A DNA stretch of 64,000 bases, taken from Rhizobiales bacterium PAR1. Lineage in GTDB: Bacteria > Pseudomonadota > Alphaproteobacteria > Rhizobiales > Beijerinckiaceae. The notes beneath the pieces are model-generated. The model saw nothing but the letters and a program-made list of their open reading frames with translations. It was not told the origin of the DNA and made no database searches. Numbering within the stretch: position 1 is the first letter of the stretch; each line of letters opens with the position of its first letter. Both the position numbers and the translations under genes were made by a program. Location: the NCBI GenBank assembly GCA_002256205.1, contig NKIW01000002.1, positions 310,001-374,000 of the forward strand, written 5' to 3'. Below, piece by piece: positions 8,328-16,367 of this stretch.

Positions 8328-9512
8328 ATGCTCGATATCGTGCCCGCCTTCGCCCGCATCGGCGAGGAAAATGCCTTTGCCGTCCTCGCGCGCGCCACCG
8401 AACTGGCCCGTCAAGGCAAGGACATCATCAACCTCGGAATCGGCCAACCGGACTTCCCGACCCCGCCGCACATTGTCGAGGCCGCCATCAAGGCGCTGCG
8501 CGACGGCCATCACGGCTACACTCCGGCGACAGGCATTTTGCCCTTGCGCGAGGCGGTCGCGGCGGACCTTCACAAGCGCTATGGCGCGACGGTTTCCCCC
8601 GAACGGGTGATGATCGTCCCCGGCGGCAAGGTGACGATGTTCATGGCCATATTGATGTTCGGCCAGCCGGGCGTTGAAATCCTCTACCCCGATCCGGGCT
8701 TCCCGATTTACCGCTCGATGATCGAATTCACCGGCGCGACCCCGGTGCCGGTGCCGATCCGCGAAGAGAACGGCTTTGCCTTCTCCGCCGAGGAAACCCT
8801 CTCGCTGATCACGCCGAAAACTCGGCTGCTCATCATCAACTCACCCGCCAATCCGACCGGCGGCGTCACGCCCAAGAGCGAGATCGACAAGCTCGTCGAG
8901 GGGCTCCAGCGCTTCCCGCGCGTCGCGTTGATGTCGGACGAAATCTACGACCAGATGACCTACGATAACGCGGTCCATGTCTCACTGCTGAACTATCCGG
9001 AAATCCGCGATCGGCTCATCCTGCTCAACGGCTGGTCGAAGACTTACGCGATGACCGGCTGGCGCATGGGCTATTCGGTCTGGCCGGAGGCTGCCTATGA
9101 GGCCGCGCGCAAGCTCGCCGTGAATTCCTATTCCTGTGTCAACGCCCCGGCGCAATGGGCCGGCAAGGCGGCACTCGAAGGCCCGCAGGACGCGGTTCAC
9201 GCGATGATGAAGGAATTCGACCGCCGCCGGAAGGCTGTCGTCGCGGGTCTCAATGCGCTCCCGAATGTCACCTGCCTGACACCCACGGGCGCATTCTATG
9301 CCTATCCTAACATCAAGGCGACCGGCTGGAAGGCCAAGAAGCTCGCCGCGCAACTGTTGGAGGAGGCGGGCGTCGCCACGATTGGCGGACCCGATTTTGG
9401 CGTTCATGGCGAGGGCTATATCCGCCTGTCCTATGCAAACTCGCTCGAGAACATCGAGCGGGCTCTGGCGCGCATGGGCGACTTCCTCACGAAGGCCAAA
9501 CCTGCCGGCTGA
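8328..9512 (+). CDS. Class I/II PLP-dependent aminotransferase (aspartate aminotransferase-like)
   Basis: A 394-residue cytosolic aminotransferase of fold type I. The PLP Schiff-base lysine is Lys238 in NGWSKTYAMTGWRMGY; the cofactor-stacking region NSPANPTGG and the SDEIYD aspartate are present. The family converts amino acids such as aspartate, aromatic or branched-chain acids to keto acids. The second of two ATGs is chosen: AGGA is 7 bases from 8328 but only 1 base from 8322. It is followed after 36 bases by a PaaK-like ligase, so both are probably co-transcribed; this suggests amino acid to keto acid to acyl-CoA degradation, which is inference. Confidence 0.9.
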   Translation: MLDIVPAFARIGEENAFAVLARATELARQGKDIINLGIGQPDFPTPPHIVEAAIKALRDGHHGYTPATGILPLREAVAADLHKRYGATVSPERVMIVPGGKVTMFMAILMFGQPGVEILYPDPGFPIYRSMIEFTGATPVPVPIREENGFAFSAEETLSLITPKTRLLIINSPANPTGGVTPKSEIDKLVEGLQRFPRVALMSDEIYDQMTYDNAVHVSLLNYPEIRDRLILLNGWSKTYAMTGWRMGYSVWPEAAYEAARKLAVNSYSCVNAPAQWAGKAALEGPQDAVHAMMKEFDRRRKAVVAGLNALPNVTCLTPTGAFYAYPNIKATGWKAKKLAAQLLEEAGVATIGGPDFGVHGEGYIRLSYANSLENIERALARMGDFLTKAKPAG

Positions 9513-9548
9513 TCCGGCGGTCCAGCACATCCAATTCCGGGAGTGACG

Positions 9549-10784
9549 ATGAGCGATTTTTTTGATGCCGTGGAAACCCGGCCGCAGGAGCAGCGCGAAG
9601 TCTCCCAGATGAGTACCCTGCGCGATATCCTCGCCTGGGCGGCACCTGCCGCTCCGGCGCTGGAGCGCCAGCTGACAGGGATTGATATCGCGAGCCTGAT
9701 AGACAGGGCAGCGCTGGCCGCCGTGCCTGTCCTGCGCAAATCCGATCTTCTCGGCATGCAGGCGGTCGCGCCACCGTTCGCCGGCCTGACGACCACCAGC
9801 TCCGGCATGCTGCGGCGGCTCCTGATGTCCCCCGGTCCGATTTTCGATCCTGAGGGATATTCCGCCGACTGGTGGGGTGCGGGTCGCGCTTTTTATGCGG
9901 CAGGTTTCCGCAAGGGTGACGTGGTGCTGAACACCTTCAGCTATCACTTCACGCCCGGCGCCTTCATCATGGAATCAGGTGCGCATGCCGTCGGCTGCGC
10001 CGTCATTCCCGCCGGCCCCGGACAGACCGAGATGCAGATCGAGGCGATCGCGGCCCTGAAACCCACGGGCTACGCCGGCACGCCGGATTTCCTGAAAATC
10101 CTGCTGGAAAAGGCCGAGGAAGCCGGGAAACCCGCGCTATCGATCAAGAAGGCGCTGGTCTCTGGCGCAGCCTTCCCGCCGAGCCTGCAACAGGCGGTGG
10201 CGGCCAAGGGCATCGAGGCCTATCAGGCCTATGCCACCGCCGACCTCGGCATCATCGCCTATGAAAGTCCGGCGCGCGCAGGGCTGATCGTCAACGAGGG
10301 CATCATCCTCGAAATCGTCAAACCCGGCACAAATGAGCCGCTGCCGGATGGCGAGGTGGGTGAAATTGTCGTCACGCGGCTGAACAAGGATTATCCGTTG
10401 CTGCGCTTCGGCACGGGCGATCTCTCGAAGATCGTTGAGGGCGCTTCGCCCTGTGGACGCACCAACCGCCGCCTCGCGGGCTGGATGGGCCGCGCCGATC
10501 AGCGCACCAAGGTCAAGGGCATGTTCGTCGATCCGGCGCAGATCGATGCGGTGGCGAAAAAGCATCCCGGTATTGGCCGCCTCCGCCTGATCGTCACCCG
10601 CGAGAACGAGGCCGACGCCATGACCCTGCGCGTCGAAAGCGAGAGCTTTGCGGGCGAACTCGCCGAAGCCATCGGCGCCAGCCTGCGCGCTTCGACGAAC
10701 CTCAAGGGCAATATCGAACTCGTGCCTGTGGGTTCGCTCCCGAACGACGGTAAGGTGATCTCGGACGAGCGCCCGATTGGCTAA
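9549..10784 (+). CDS. Phenylacetate-CoA ligase (PaaK)-like AMP-binding protein
   Basis: A 411-residue ANL-superfamily protein that would activate a carboxylic acid with ATP and join it to CoA. It has the PaaK-like order: an N-terminal lid (VPVLRKSDL), an A3-like loop, a central TFSYHFTPGAFIMESGAHAVGC region, the EIVVTRLNKDYPLLRFGTGD segment and a C-terminal GRADQRTKVKGMFVDP with a final lysine in NDGKVI. The A3 loop reads TTTSSGMLRRLL instead of the usual SSGTTG form, so either the substrate or the activity may differ. GGGAG precedes the ATG at 9549; a GTG two codons earlier is possible. It is paired with the upstream aminotransferase. Confidence 0.78.
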   Translation: MSDFFDAVETRPQEQREVSQMSTLRDILAWAAPAAPALERQLTGIDIASLIDRAALAAVPVLRKSDLLGMQAVAPPFAGLTTTSSGMLRRLLMSPGPIFDPEGYSADWWGAGRAFYAAGFRKGDVVLNTFSYHFTPGAFIMESGAHAVGCAVIPAGPGQTEMQIEAIAALKPTGYAGTPDFLKILLEKAEEAGKPALSIKKALVSGAAFPPSLQQAVAAKGIEAYQAYATADLGIIAYESPARAGLIVNEGIILEIVKPGTNEPLPDGEVGEIVVTRLNKDYPLLRFGTGDLSKIVEGASPCGRTNRRLAGWMGRADQRTKVKGMFVDPAQIDAVAKKHPGIGRLRLIVTRENEADAMTLRVESESFAGELAEAIGASLRASTNLKGNIELVPVGSLPNDGKVISDERPIG

Positions 10785-10796
10785 ACGCCCGCAAAA

Positions 10797-10840
10797 GCAT
10801 GGGGCGAAAAAGTGTATGCGGTTTTTCGCAAAACCCATGC
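10797..10840. repeat. Long interrupted intergenic palindrome
   Basis: The arms GCATGGG/CCCATGC enclose GCGAAAAA/TTTTTCGC with a 4-base bulge, folding into one hairpin just after the ligase stop. The right inner arm is T-rich, so it may terminate the aminotransferase-ligase transcript. Confidence 0.7.
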
Positions 10841-10853
10841 GCGAAGGAAAAAA

Positions 10854-10898
10854 CCTAGAGCACGGTTTTGATGTCATCAAAAGGAAACGTGCTCTAGG
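10854..10898. repeat. Nested palindromic element upstream of hemH
   Basis: The outer arms CCTAGAGCACG and CGTGCTCTAGG (11 bp, perfect) enclose an inner hairpin TTTTGATG-T-CATCAAAA. This nested form, ending in CTAG, looks like a mobile intergenic palindrome or a bidirectional terminator; it lies 40 bases before the hemH start. Confidence 0.75.
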
Positions 10899-10937
10899 GG
10901 CTTAACAAACGGCAGGCTTGCGTTATTTGGAACGGCT

Positions 10938-12014
10938 ATGAACAAGCCCTTCCAGATCCCCGCCCCGTTTGCCTCCGAAGCCGAAATGCGCGTCGTGCGC
11001 CTGCCCGAGGGCCACCCGCCCGTCAAGAAGGGCAAGGTCGGCGTTTTGCTGCTCAACCTCGGCACGCCCGATGGCACCGACTACTGGTCGATGCGGCGTT
11101 ATCTCAAGCAGTTCCTCTCGGATCGCCGGGTGATTGAAGTGCCACGTCTTCTGTGGTGGCCGCTGCTTAACCTCATCATCCTGACGACGCGGCCGGGTCG
11201 GAAGGGCAAGGACTACGCGACGATCTGGAACAACGAGCGCAACGAAGGCCCGCTGAAGACCATCACCCGTGATCAGGCTGAGGGTCTCGCCAAGCGCTTT
11301 GCCGGTGAGGACAAGGTCATCATCGATTGGGCGATGCGCTATCAGAACCCCTCGACGGAGAGCCGCATTCAAGCGCTGATGGATCAGGGTTGCGACCGTA
11401 TCCTGCTCGTGCCTCTCTACCCGCACTACGCGGCCGCGACGACGGCCACCGCCAACGACGAGGCCTTCCGCGCCCTGATGAAGATGCGCTGGCAGCCCTA
11501 TGTTCGCGTGGCGCCAGCCTACGCCGACGAGCCCGCATATATCGACGCGCTGGCGAACTCGGTCCGCACCCACCTCGCCGGCCTTGATTGGGAACCGGAG
11601 GTGCTGATCGCGACCTTCCACGGGATGCCGCAGAAGTATCTCGAAAAGGGTGACCCTTATCACTGCGAATGCCAGAAGACCGGCCGCCTGCTGCGGGAAG
11701 CCCTTGGCTACGACAAGGAACGGTTCAAGATTACCTTCCAGTCGCGCTTTGGCAATGATCCGTGGCTTCAGCCCTACACGGATAAAACCGTGGAAGCGCT
11801 CGCGAAATCCGGCATCAAGCGCCTCGCGATGATCGCGCCGGGTTTCTCCGCCGATTGCCTTGAAACGCTGGAGGAACTCGACGGCGAAAACCGCGAGATC
11901 TTTGAGCACAACGGCGGCGAGAATTTCAGCTATATCCCTGCCCTCAATGCCTCCGAAGGCGGTATCGATGTCATCGAGGCCATCACCCGCCGCGAGCTGA
12001 TGGGCTGGCTCTGA
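10938..12014 (+). CDS. hemH: Ferrochelatase
   Basis: Inserts Fe(II) into protoporphyrin IX in the last step of protoheme synthesis. The 358-residue product has the family opening KVGVLLLNLGTPD at about 33-45, YYPHYAAATTA-like core (LYPHYAAATTAT) near 160-171, and the active-site histidine His228 in ATFHGMPQKYLEKGDPYHCE. The later LEELDGENREIFEHNGGE segment is also typical. A ferrochelatase [2Fe-2S] cluster needs a set of C-terminal cysteines, which are not seen here. The 3' end is unusual: the stop codon lies in the loop of a terminator hairpin. No other heme gene is nearby. Confidence 0.96.
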   Translation: MNKPFQIPAPFASEAEMRVVRLPEGHPPVKKGKVGVLLLNLGTPDGTDYWSMRRYLKQFLSDRRVIEVPRLLWWPLLNLIILTTRPGRKGKDYATIWNNERNEGPLKTITRDQAEGLAKRFAGEDKVIIDWAMRYQNPSTESRIQALMDQGCDRILLVPLYPHYAAATTATANDEAFRALMKMRWQPYVRVAPAYADEPAYIDALANSVRTHLAGLDWEPEVLIATFHGMPQKYLEKGDPYHCECQKTGRLLREALGYDKERFKITFQSRFGNDPWLQPYTDKTVEALAKSGIKRLAMIAPGFSADCLETLEELDGENREIFEHNGGENFSYIPALNASEGGIDVIEAITRRELMGWL

Positions 12015-12026
12015 CCAGCCCATTTT
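12000..12026 (+). terminator. Terminator whose loop holds the hemH stop codon
   Basis: ATGGGCTGG (12000-12008) pairs perfectly with CCAGCCCAT (12015-12023), followed by TTT. The 6-base loop CTCTGA contains the hemH stop, so the stem's left arm is coding sequence for the last residues. Confidence 0.8.
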
Positions 12027-12031
12027 CATGA

Positions 12032-12913
12032 TCAGTTCTTGGCGATGAACTCCGCCGCAGCCTGCTGAACCGCTCGGGACATCAGAATGCGGCGGTGCCC
12101 GAGGCCGGGCATCGCCCGAAGCTCGACGTGGGAACCCGCCTCCGCCAGCGCCTCGGCGTCGGAGAACGGGATTTCCTTGTCATCCGGGGCGTGCATCACC
12201 AGCGTCGGAACCAGCGTTCGGCGCAAGTATTCCGCACCGCAGAAGCTCTCCATGGGGCGCCCGGCGACCGCCAGCACCTCGGCCTCAAAGGCGTGGTGTC
12301 CGCGCTGCGTCAGCCCCAACTGCTGCGAGAATTGGCGACCATACCCTTGCATCGCGCGCGGTGAGGCCACGGTGACCACGCGGCGGGCGGTAATCGGCGG
12401 AAACCCTTCGACCCCTCCGGCCACGGCGGCCAGCGCAACCGCCCCGCCAAAGGAATGGGCGACAATACCCGCCAGCGGCTGCTCATCCCGAACAACGGCA
12501 GAGATCGCCTCGATTCCCAGCGCAAAGTTGAGCCGCCGTCCAGAGGAGGCACCATGCCCCGGCATATCCATCGCGATCACACGAAAACCCTGCGCCAGCA
12601 ACGGCTCGATAAACCCCGCCATGAAGAGGCTCTGTCCAGTCCAGCCATGGAGCACCAGCACGGTGCCGCGCGAGACGCCCTCTGGCTCGAACCGGAAGGT
12701 CTGGACATAGCCGCAACCATGCGTGACTTGCCGCGCCGTAGCGCGCGCAAACAGCGCCCGCGCCGCCCGTCCCTGCGGCGTGGTGTCATTTACTTTCGCA
12801 TGGCCAATCGGCGTGCAGAACAGGTGGAAGGCAAGTCTCCCGGTGGTTCTCGGTGAAATCAGGCTCGAAAGACGAACAACCGGACGGATGACCTTCAATG
12901 CAGCATGTGTCAT
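12032..12913 (-). CDS. Alpha/beta hydrolase under MarR-type operator
   Basis: A 293-residue alpha/beta-fold hydrolase. The oxyanion segment LVLHGWTGQ is near 86-94, the acidic turn DMPGHGASSGR follows, the nucleophile Ser154 is in AHSFGGA, and MHAPDDKEIPF and LGHRR give the expected Asp and His. Substrate unknown: esters, lactones or lysolipids are possible. The start at 12913 is the ATG nearest the intergenic region. It is divergent from a MarR gene and the shared 105-base gap holds two perfect palindromes, so repression by that MarR is a strong inference. Such pairs often answer to small aromatic or lipophilic compounds. Confidence 0.85.
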   Translation of the reverse strand: MTHAALKVIRPVVRLSSLISPRTTGRLAFHLFCTPIGHAKVNDTTPQGRAARALFARATARQVTHGCGYVQTFRFEPEGVSRGTVLVLHGWTGQSLFMAGFIEPLLAQGFRVIAMDMPGHGASSGRRLNFALGIEAISAVVRDEQPLAGIVAHSFGGAVALAAVAGGVEGFPPITARRVVTVASPRAMQGYGRQFSQQLGLTQRGHHAFEAEVLAVAGRPMESFCGAEYLRRTLVPTLVMHAPDDKEIPFSDAEALAEAGSHVELRAMPGLGHRRILMSRAVQQAAAEFIAKN

Positions 12914-12937
12914 GGTTCCAGCTCCAGATCAAAGAAT

Positions 12938-12971
12938 GTTCAATATTGAACATCTTAGTTCAATATTGAAC
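12938..12971. promoter_or_regulatory. Twin perfect palindrome operator for the divergent MarR/hydrolase pair
   Basis: GTTCAATATTGAAC occurs twice (12938-12951 and 12958-12971), each a perfect 14-bp palindrome, with a 6-base spacer and 20-base centre-to-centre distance, about two helical turns. This places two dimers on the same DNA face. Location between divergent hydrolase and MarR genes supports autoregulation by the MarR. Confidence 0.88.
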
Positions 12972-13018
12972 AAACACAAGCCCTTGGGCTGGCGTCCCCG
13001 CGTGCGTTACGAGGCCTC

Positions 13019-13501
13019 ATGTCGAACCTGCCGAAAGGCCCGGAACCTGCCGGAAAATCCGAACTCCCTTGGGAAAGGCCGCGCTTCAAGAACTGGTTGG
13101 CCGTTGCGCGCGTGCATTCCCTCTGGGCACAACGCCTTTCCGCGATGCTCGCGGTTCATGGCATCCGGATGTCGCAGTTCGATATCATGGCGAACCTGCT
13201 TTACGAGCCGGGCATGACGCAGCAGCGCCTCGCGGAAAAAATCTTTGTCGGGCGCTCCAATCTCTCGATGGCCCTACCGGACATGGAGGCGACCGGTTGG
13301 GTGCGACGCGAGCCCGATGGCGAGGACCGCCGCGTTCGCAGACTTTACCTCACACCAGAGGGGGAGCGTGTCGCGCGGCAAGCCTTGGCCGAGGAATGCA
13401 AGCTCCTCGACGAAATGATGGAAGCCCTCTCGGAAGAGGAATGCAACCTCGTCGGCGACATGATGCGCAGGCTCGGGGATCGCCTGAAACAAGGCGCCTG
13501 A
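13019..13501 (+). CDS. MarR-family transcriptional regulator (divergent)
   Basis: A 160-residue winged-helix regulator. The recognition region MTQQRLAEKIFVGRSNLSMA is followed by LPDMEATGWVRREPDGEDRRVRRLYLTPEGERVARQA, the standard MarR wing and helix 5. The start is the ATG at 13019 with GAGG 6 bases upstream. It probably binds the twin GTTCAATATTGAAC palindromes in front of it and represses both itself and the alpha/beta hydrolase. A single Cys-containing stretch (EECKLLDE, EECNLVG) gives two cysteines, so redox sensing cannot be excluded. Confidence 0.9.
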   Translation: MSNLPKGPEPAGKSELPWERPRFKNWLAVARVHSLWAQRLSAMLAVHGIRMSQFDIMANLLYEPGMTQQRLAEKIFVGRSNLSMALPDMEATGWVRREPDGEDRRVRRLYLTPEGERVARQALAEECKLLDEMMEALSEEECNLVGDMMRRLGDRLKQGA

Positions 13502-13524
13502 AGTAGGCTGACCGATTCCGGCTC

Positions 13525-14508
13525 TCAGGCCGCGCCGATCCGCAGGAGATCGTGCACGTGGACGATGCCGACGGGTTTGGCCGCCGCGTCGAGCACAAAA
13601 AGCGCGGTGATCTTGCTGCGATTCATGAAGTCGATAGCTTCAACCGCCAGCAGGCTTTCGCGCACGGTCTTGGGGTTGCGCGTCATCACCTCATCCACCT
13701 GAAGCGTCATCAGATCGGAGCGCATATGGCGGCGAAGGTCACCGTCCGAGATGACGCCGATCATCATGCCATCCGCATCCGTCACCGCGACGCAGCCGAA
13801 TCCGTGCGAAGTCATCTCGACAATCGCATCGCCCATCCGCGTGCCGGAGTGGACCAGCGGCAAGGCGTCCCCGCGGTGCATCACATCACGCAGGAAAGTG
13901 AGCTTGGCGCCGAGCTTGCCACCGGGATGAAAGGCGCGGAAATCCTCCGGCGTGAAGCCGCGCGATTCGAGGAGCGCCACCGCCAGCGCATCGCCAAGGG
14001 TAATCTGCATCGTGGTGGAGGTGGTCGGTGCGAGACCGTTCGGGCAGGCCTCCTCGGCCTTCGGCAGTACCAGCGCGACATCCGCCTCGGTCGCGAGCGT
14101 CGACTCCGGATTGGAGGTGATCGCCACAAGGCCTACGCGATAGCGCCGCGAATAGGCGATGATATCGGAAAGTTCGGTCGTTTCGCCGGACCACGAGAGC
14201 GCGAGAATCACATCCTCGGAGCGAATCATGCCGAGATCGCCGTGGCTCGCTTCGCCGGGGTGGACGAAATGCGCGGCCGTGCCGGTCGAGGCCAGCGTCG
14301 CAGCGATCTTGCGCCCGACATGGCCGGATTTGCCCATGCCGGTGACGATCAGGCGACCAGTCGCGCCTTTGATCAGCGCCACAGCTTCATAAAACGGCTT
14401 GCCAAGACCATTGCTGATCGCAGCATGAAGCTGCTGCAAGCCGGCAATCTCGGTCCCGATTGACCGGCGCGCGCTCTCCAGAACCTGCTCGATATCCACG
14501 CGATCCAT
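13525..14508 (-). CDS. kdsD: D-arabinose 5-phosphate isomerase, KpsF/GutQ family
   Basis: Converts ribulose 5-phosphate to arabinose 5-phosphate, the first committed step to KDO for lipopolysaccharide. The 327-residue protein has an N-terminal SIS domain (IVTGMGKSGHVGRKIAATLASTG, then ALSWSGETTEL) and two C-terminal CBS domains (VMHRGDALPLVHSGT, then VMTRNPKTVRES), the family's usual order and length. The ATG at 14508 is preferred over a far upstream codon because GGAG lies 6 bases before it and the extra 61 residues look non-protein. It is divergent from an outer-membrane barrel gene and near galU and galE, an envelope-sugar context. Confidence 0.93.
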   Translation of the reverse strand: MDRVDIEQVLESARRSIGTEIAGLQQLHAAISNGLGKPFYEAVALIKGATGRLIVTGMGKSGHVGRKIAATLASTGTAAHFVHPGEASHGDLGMIRSEDVILALSWSGETTELSDIIAYSRRYRVGLVAITSNPESTLATEADVALVLPKAEEACPNGLAPTTSTTMQITLGDALAVALLESRGFTPEDFRAFHPGGKLGAKLTFLRDVMHRGDALPLVHSGTRMGDAIVEMTSHGFGCVAVTDADGMMIGVISDGDLRRHMRSDLMTLQVDEVMTRNPKTVRESLLAVEAIDFMNRSKITALFVLDAAAKPVGIVHVHDLLRIGAA

Positions 14509-14683
14509 GTGCTTCTCCGTGACCGGTTCAGGCCCGCCGCGCGCCAATCGGCAGAAAATGCCGGGCTGGAAACGAAGCGTTAACCCTCGATCTTTACTTC
14601 TTGGAAACAGGTTGGGCGCGCTGCCCTGCCGTTCCGTGTTTTGCCTTCCGAAATCAGCCTCGCGCCGCAAGGCCAAAGCCGAG

Positions 14684-16357
14684 ATGACCAACTTGATGCG
14701 CCGCCCTGATACGCGCTTCGAAAGGAATTGGATAGCCCGTCTCGGCCCGGCGGCGCTTGTTGGCCTCGGCTTGCCTGTGATGAGCGTTGCTCCGCTTCAA
14801 GCCCAAATCATGGGGACGGCGACGCCCGGCACACCGGGCGCCATTCAGGGCGAATTGCGCGGCCCGGGCGTGGCCGCGCAGCCCATCACGCCAACATCGC
14901 CGATGCTGCGCAACGCCGACATCGATATTCAAACGCCCAACGCCAAAGGCAAATTCGGCCTCAAACGGCAGCCCAACACCGCCGCACGGCGCCAGTTGGG
15001 TTCGGGCCAGACGCGCTATACGGGCTACCCCGGTGTGACACCCTCGCCTGCGCCGACCACGGCGAGCGTACCGCCGGCCAATACGGCCGGCGCACGCTTT
15101 GGCAATGCAGCGGATGCCCAAACCATGGCACCGCGCCTCGGACGCGGCACGACGCCCTATATGGTCGCACCGGGCCTCAACACAGCCGCTCCACCCGCGC
15201 AGCGCCGCCCTGTGGCAGAGGACGATCCTTTCTCGCCAGTAGGCCTGCGCCTCGGCACCATGCTGGTGAAGCCATCGCTCGAAGGTGATGGCGGCTATGA
15301 TTCAAACCCGACCCGCTCCGGGGTGACCAAAAAAGGCTCGAGTTTCTACCGCACGGAAGCCGGCATCATCGCCACATCCAACTGGTCGCGCCATCAACTC
15401 GATGTCGACCTGCGTGGCGCCTATACCGGCTACACCTCGATCAGCAATGCCAACCGCCCGGACGGCGATGCCCGTATCGCGCTCCGGCTCGACGCCACGC
15501 GTGATCTCACCTTCGACAGCCAGTTGACCGCGCGCATCGATACCGAAAACCAGAATGCGGTGAATCTGCCCGGCGGCACCAATGGCCGCACGCCGTTTTA
15601 CACCGTGGGCGGCGCGCTCGGCGCCACGCAGAATTTCGGACGCCTGAGCATTGGCCTCAAGGGTACTGTAGACCGGCTGATGTATTCGGATGCCAATGTC
15701 GGTGGCGTCATGGTCAATCAGGATGCGCGTAACCTCTCGACCTACGGCCTGCGCCTGCGGACAGGTTACGAGATTTCACCCGGCATCAAACCCTTTATCG
15801 AACTCGGCGCAGACCAGCGCGTCCACGATATCGCGGTCGACACCGGAGGCTTCCGACGCGACTCGCAGGGCGTCACGGCCCGCATCGGCTCAACCTACGA
15901 GTTGGCGCGAACACTGACCGGCGAGACCTCGGTCGGCTATACCATCCGGGATTATGAGGATACGCGCCTCAGGACACTGAAAGCGCCGGTGGTCGATAGC
16001 GCGTTGACCTGGTCGGTCTCGCCGCTGACCACGCTGAACGTGAGGGCGCAGAGCGATATCACCGAAACGACGCTCGCCAATTCCTCCGGCGCAACGGCCT
16101 ATCGCGGCACGGCAACGCTGACGCACGCCTTCCTGCGCAACTTCACCGCCACCGCCTCGCTCGGCTTTGCGAAAACGGATTACAGCGGCGTCAACCGTCA
16201 GGAAACGATGCTGACTTCCGGATTGAAGCTTGAATACAAGTTCAACCGCCTGCTCGCAGCCCGTGGCAGCTATGCCTTCGAACGCTTCCATGTAAATGCG
16301 GCGAACGAGAGCTACAACGCGCACACCGTAATGTTCGGCCTGCGCGTCACGCCCTGA
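14684..16357 (+). CDS. Outer-membrane beta-barrel protein
   Basis: A 557-residue secreted protein. Residues 1-41 form a plausible signal peptide ending PLQAQ. A low-complexity Pro/Ala/Thr-rich region follows to about residue 180. From about 185 on there are alternating amphipathic strands such as LDVDLRGAYTGYTSISN, GLRLRTGYEISPGIKPFIELG and LLAARGSYAFERF, and the chain ends with an aromatic-poor strand MFGLRVTP. This fits outer-membrane barrel families related to capsule or exopolysaccharide export, but the specific role is unknown. The start is set at 14684, directly before the positively charged signal sequence; upstream codons read no protein-like sequence. It precedes convergent galU. Confidence 0.8.
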   Translation: MTNLMRRPDTRFERNWIARLGPAALVGLGLPVMSVAPLQAQIMGTATPGTPGAIQGELRGPGVAAQPITPTSPMLRNADIDIQTPNAKGKFGLKRQPNTAARRQLGSGQTRYTGYPGVTPSPAPTTASVPPANTAGARFGNAADAQTMAPRLGRGTTPYMVAPGLNTAAPPAQRRPVAEDDPFSPVGLRLGTMLVKPSLEGDGGYDSNPTRSGVTKKGSSFYRTEAGIIATSNWSRHQLDVDLRGAYTGYTSISNANRPDGDARIALRLDATRDLTFDSQLTARIDTENQNAVNLPGGTNGRTPFYTVGGALGATQNFGRLSIGLKGTVDRLMYSDANVGGVMVNQDARNLSTYGLRLRTGYEISPGIKPFIELGADQRVHDIAVDTGGFRRDSQGVTARIGSTYELARTLTGETSVGYTIRDYEDTRLRTLKAPVVDSALTWSVSPLTTLNVRAQSDITETTLANSSGATAYRGTATLTHAFLRNFTATASLGFAKTDYSGVNRQETMLTSGLKLEYKFNRLLAARGSYAFERFHVNAANESYNAHTVMFGLRVTP

Positions 16358-16367
16358 TTTCCCGCTC

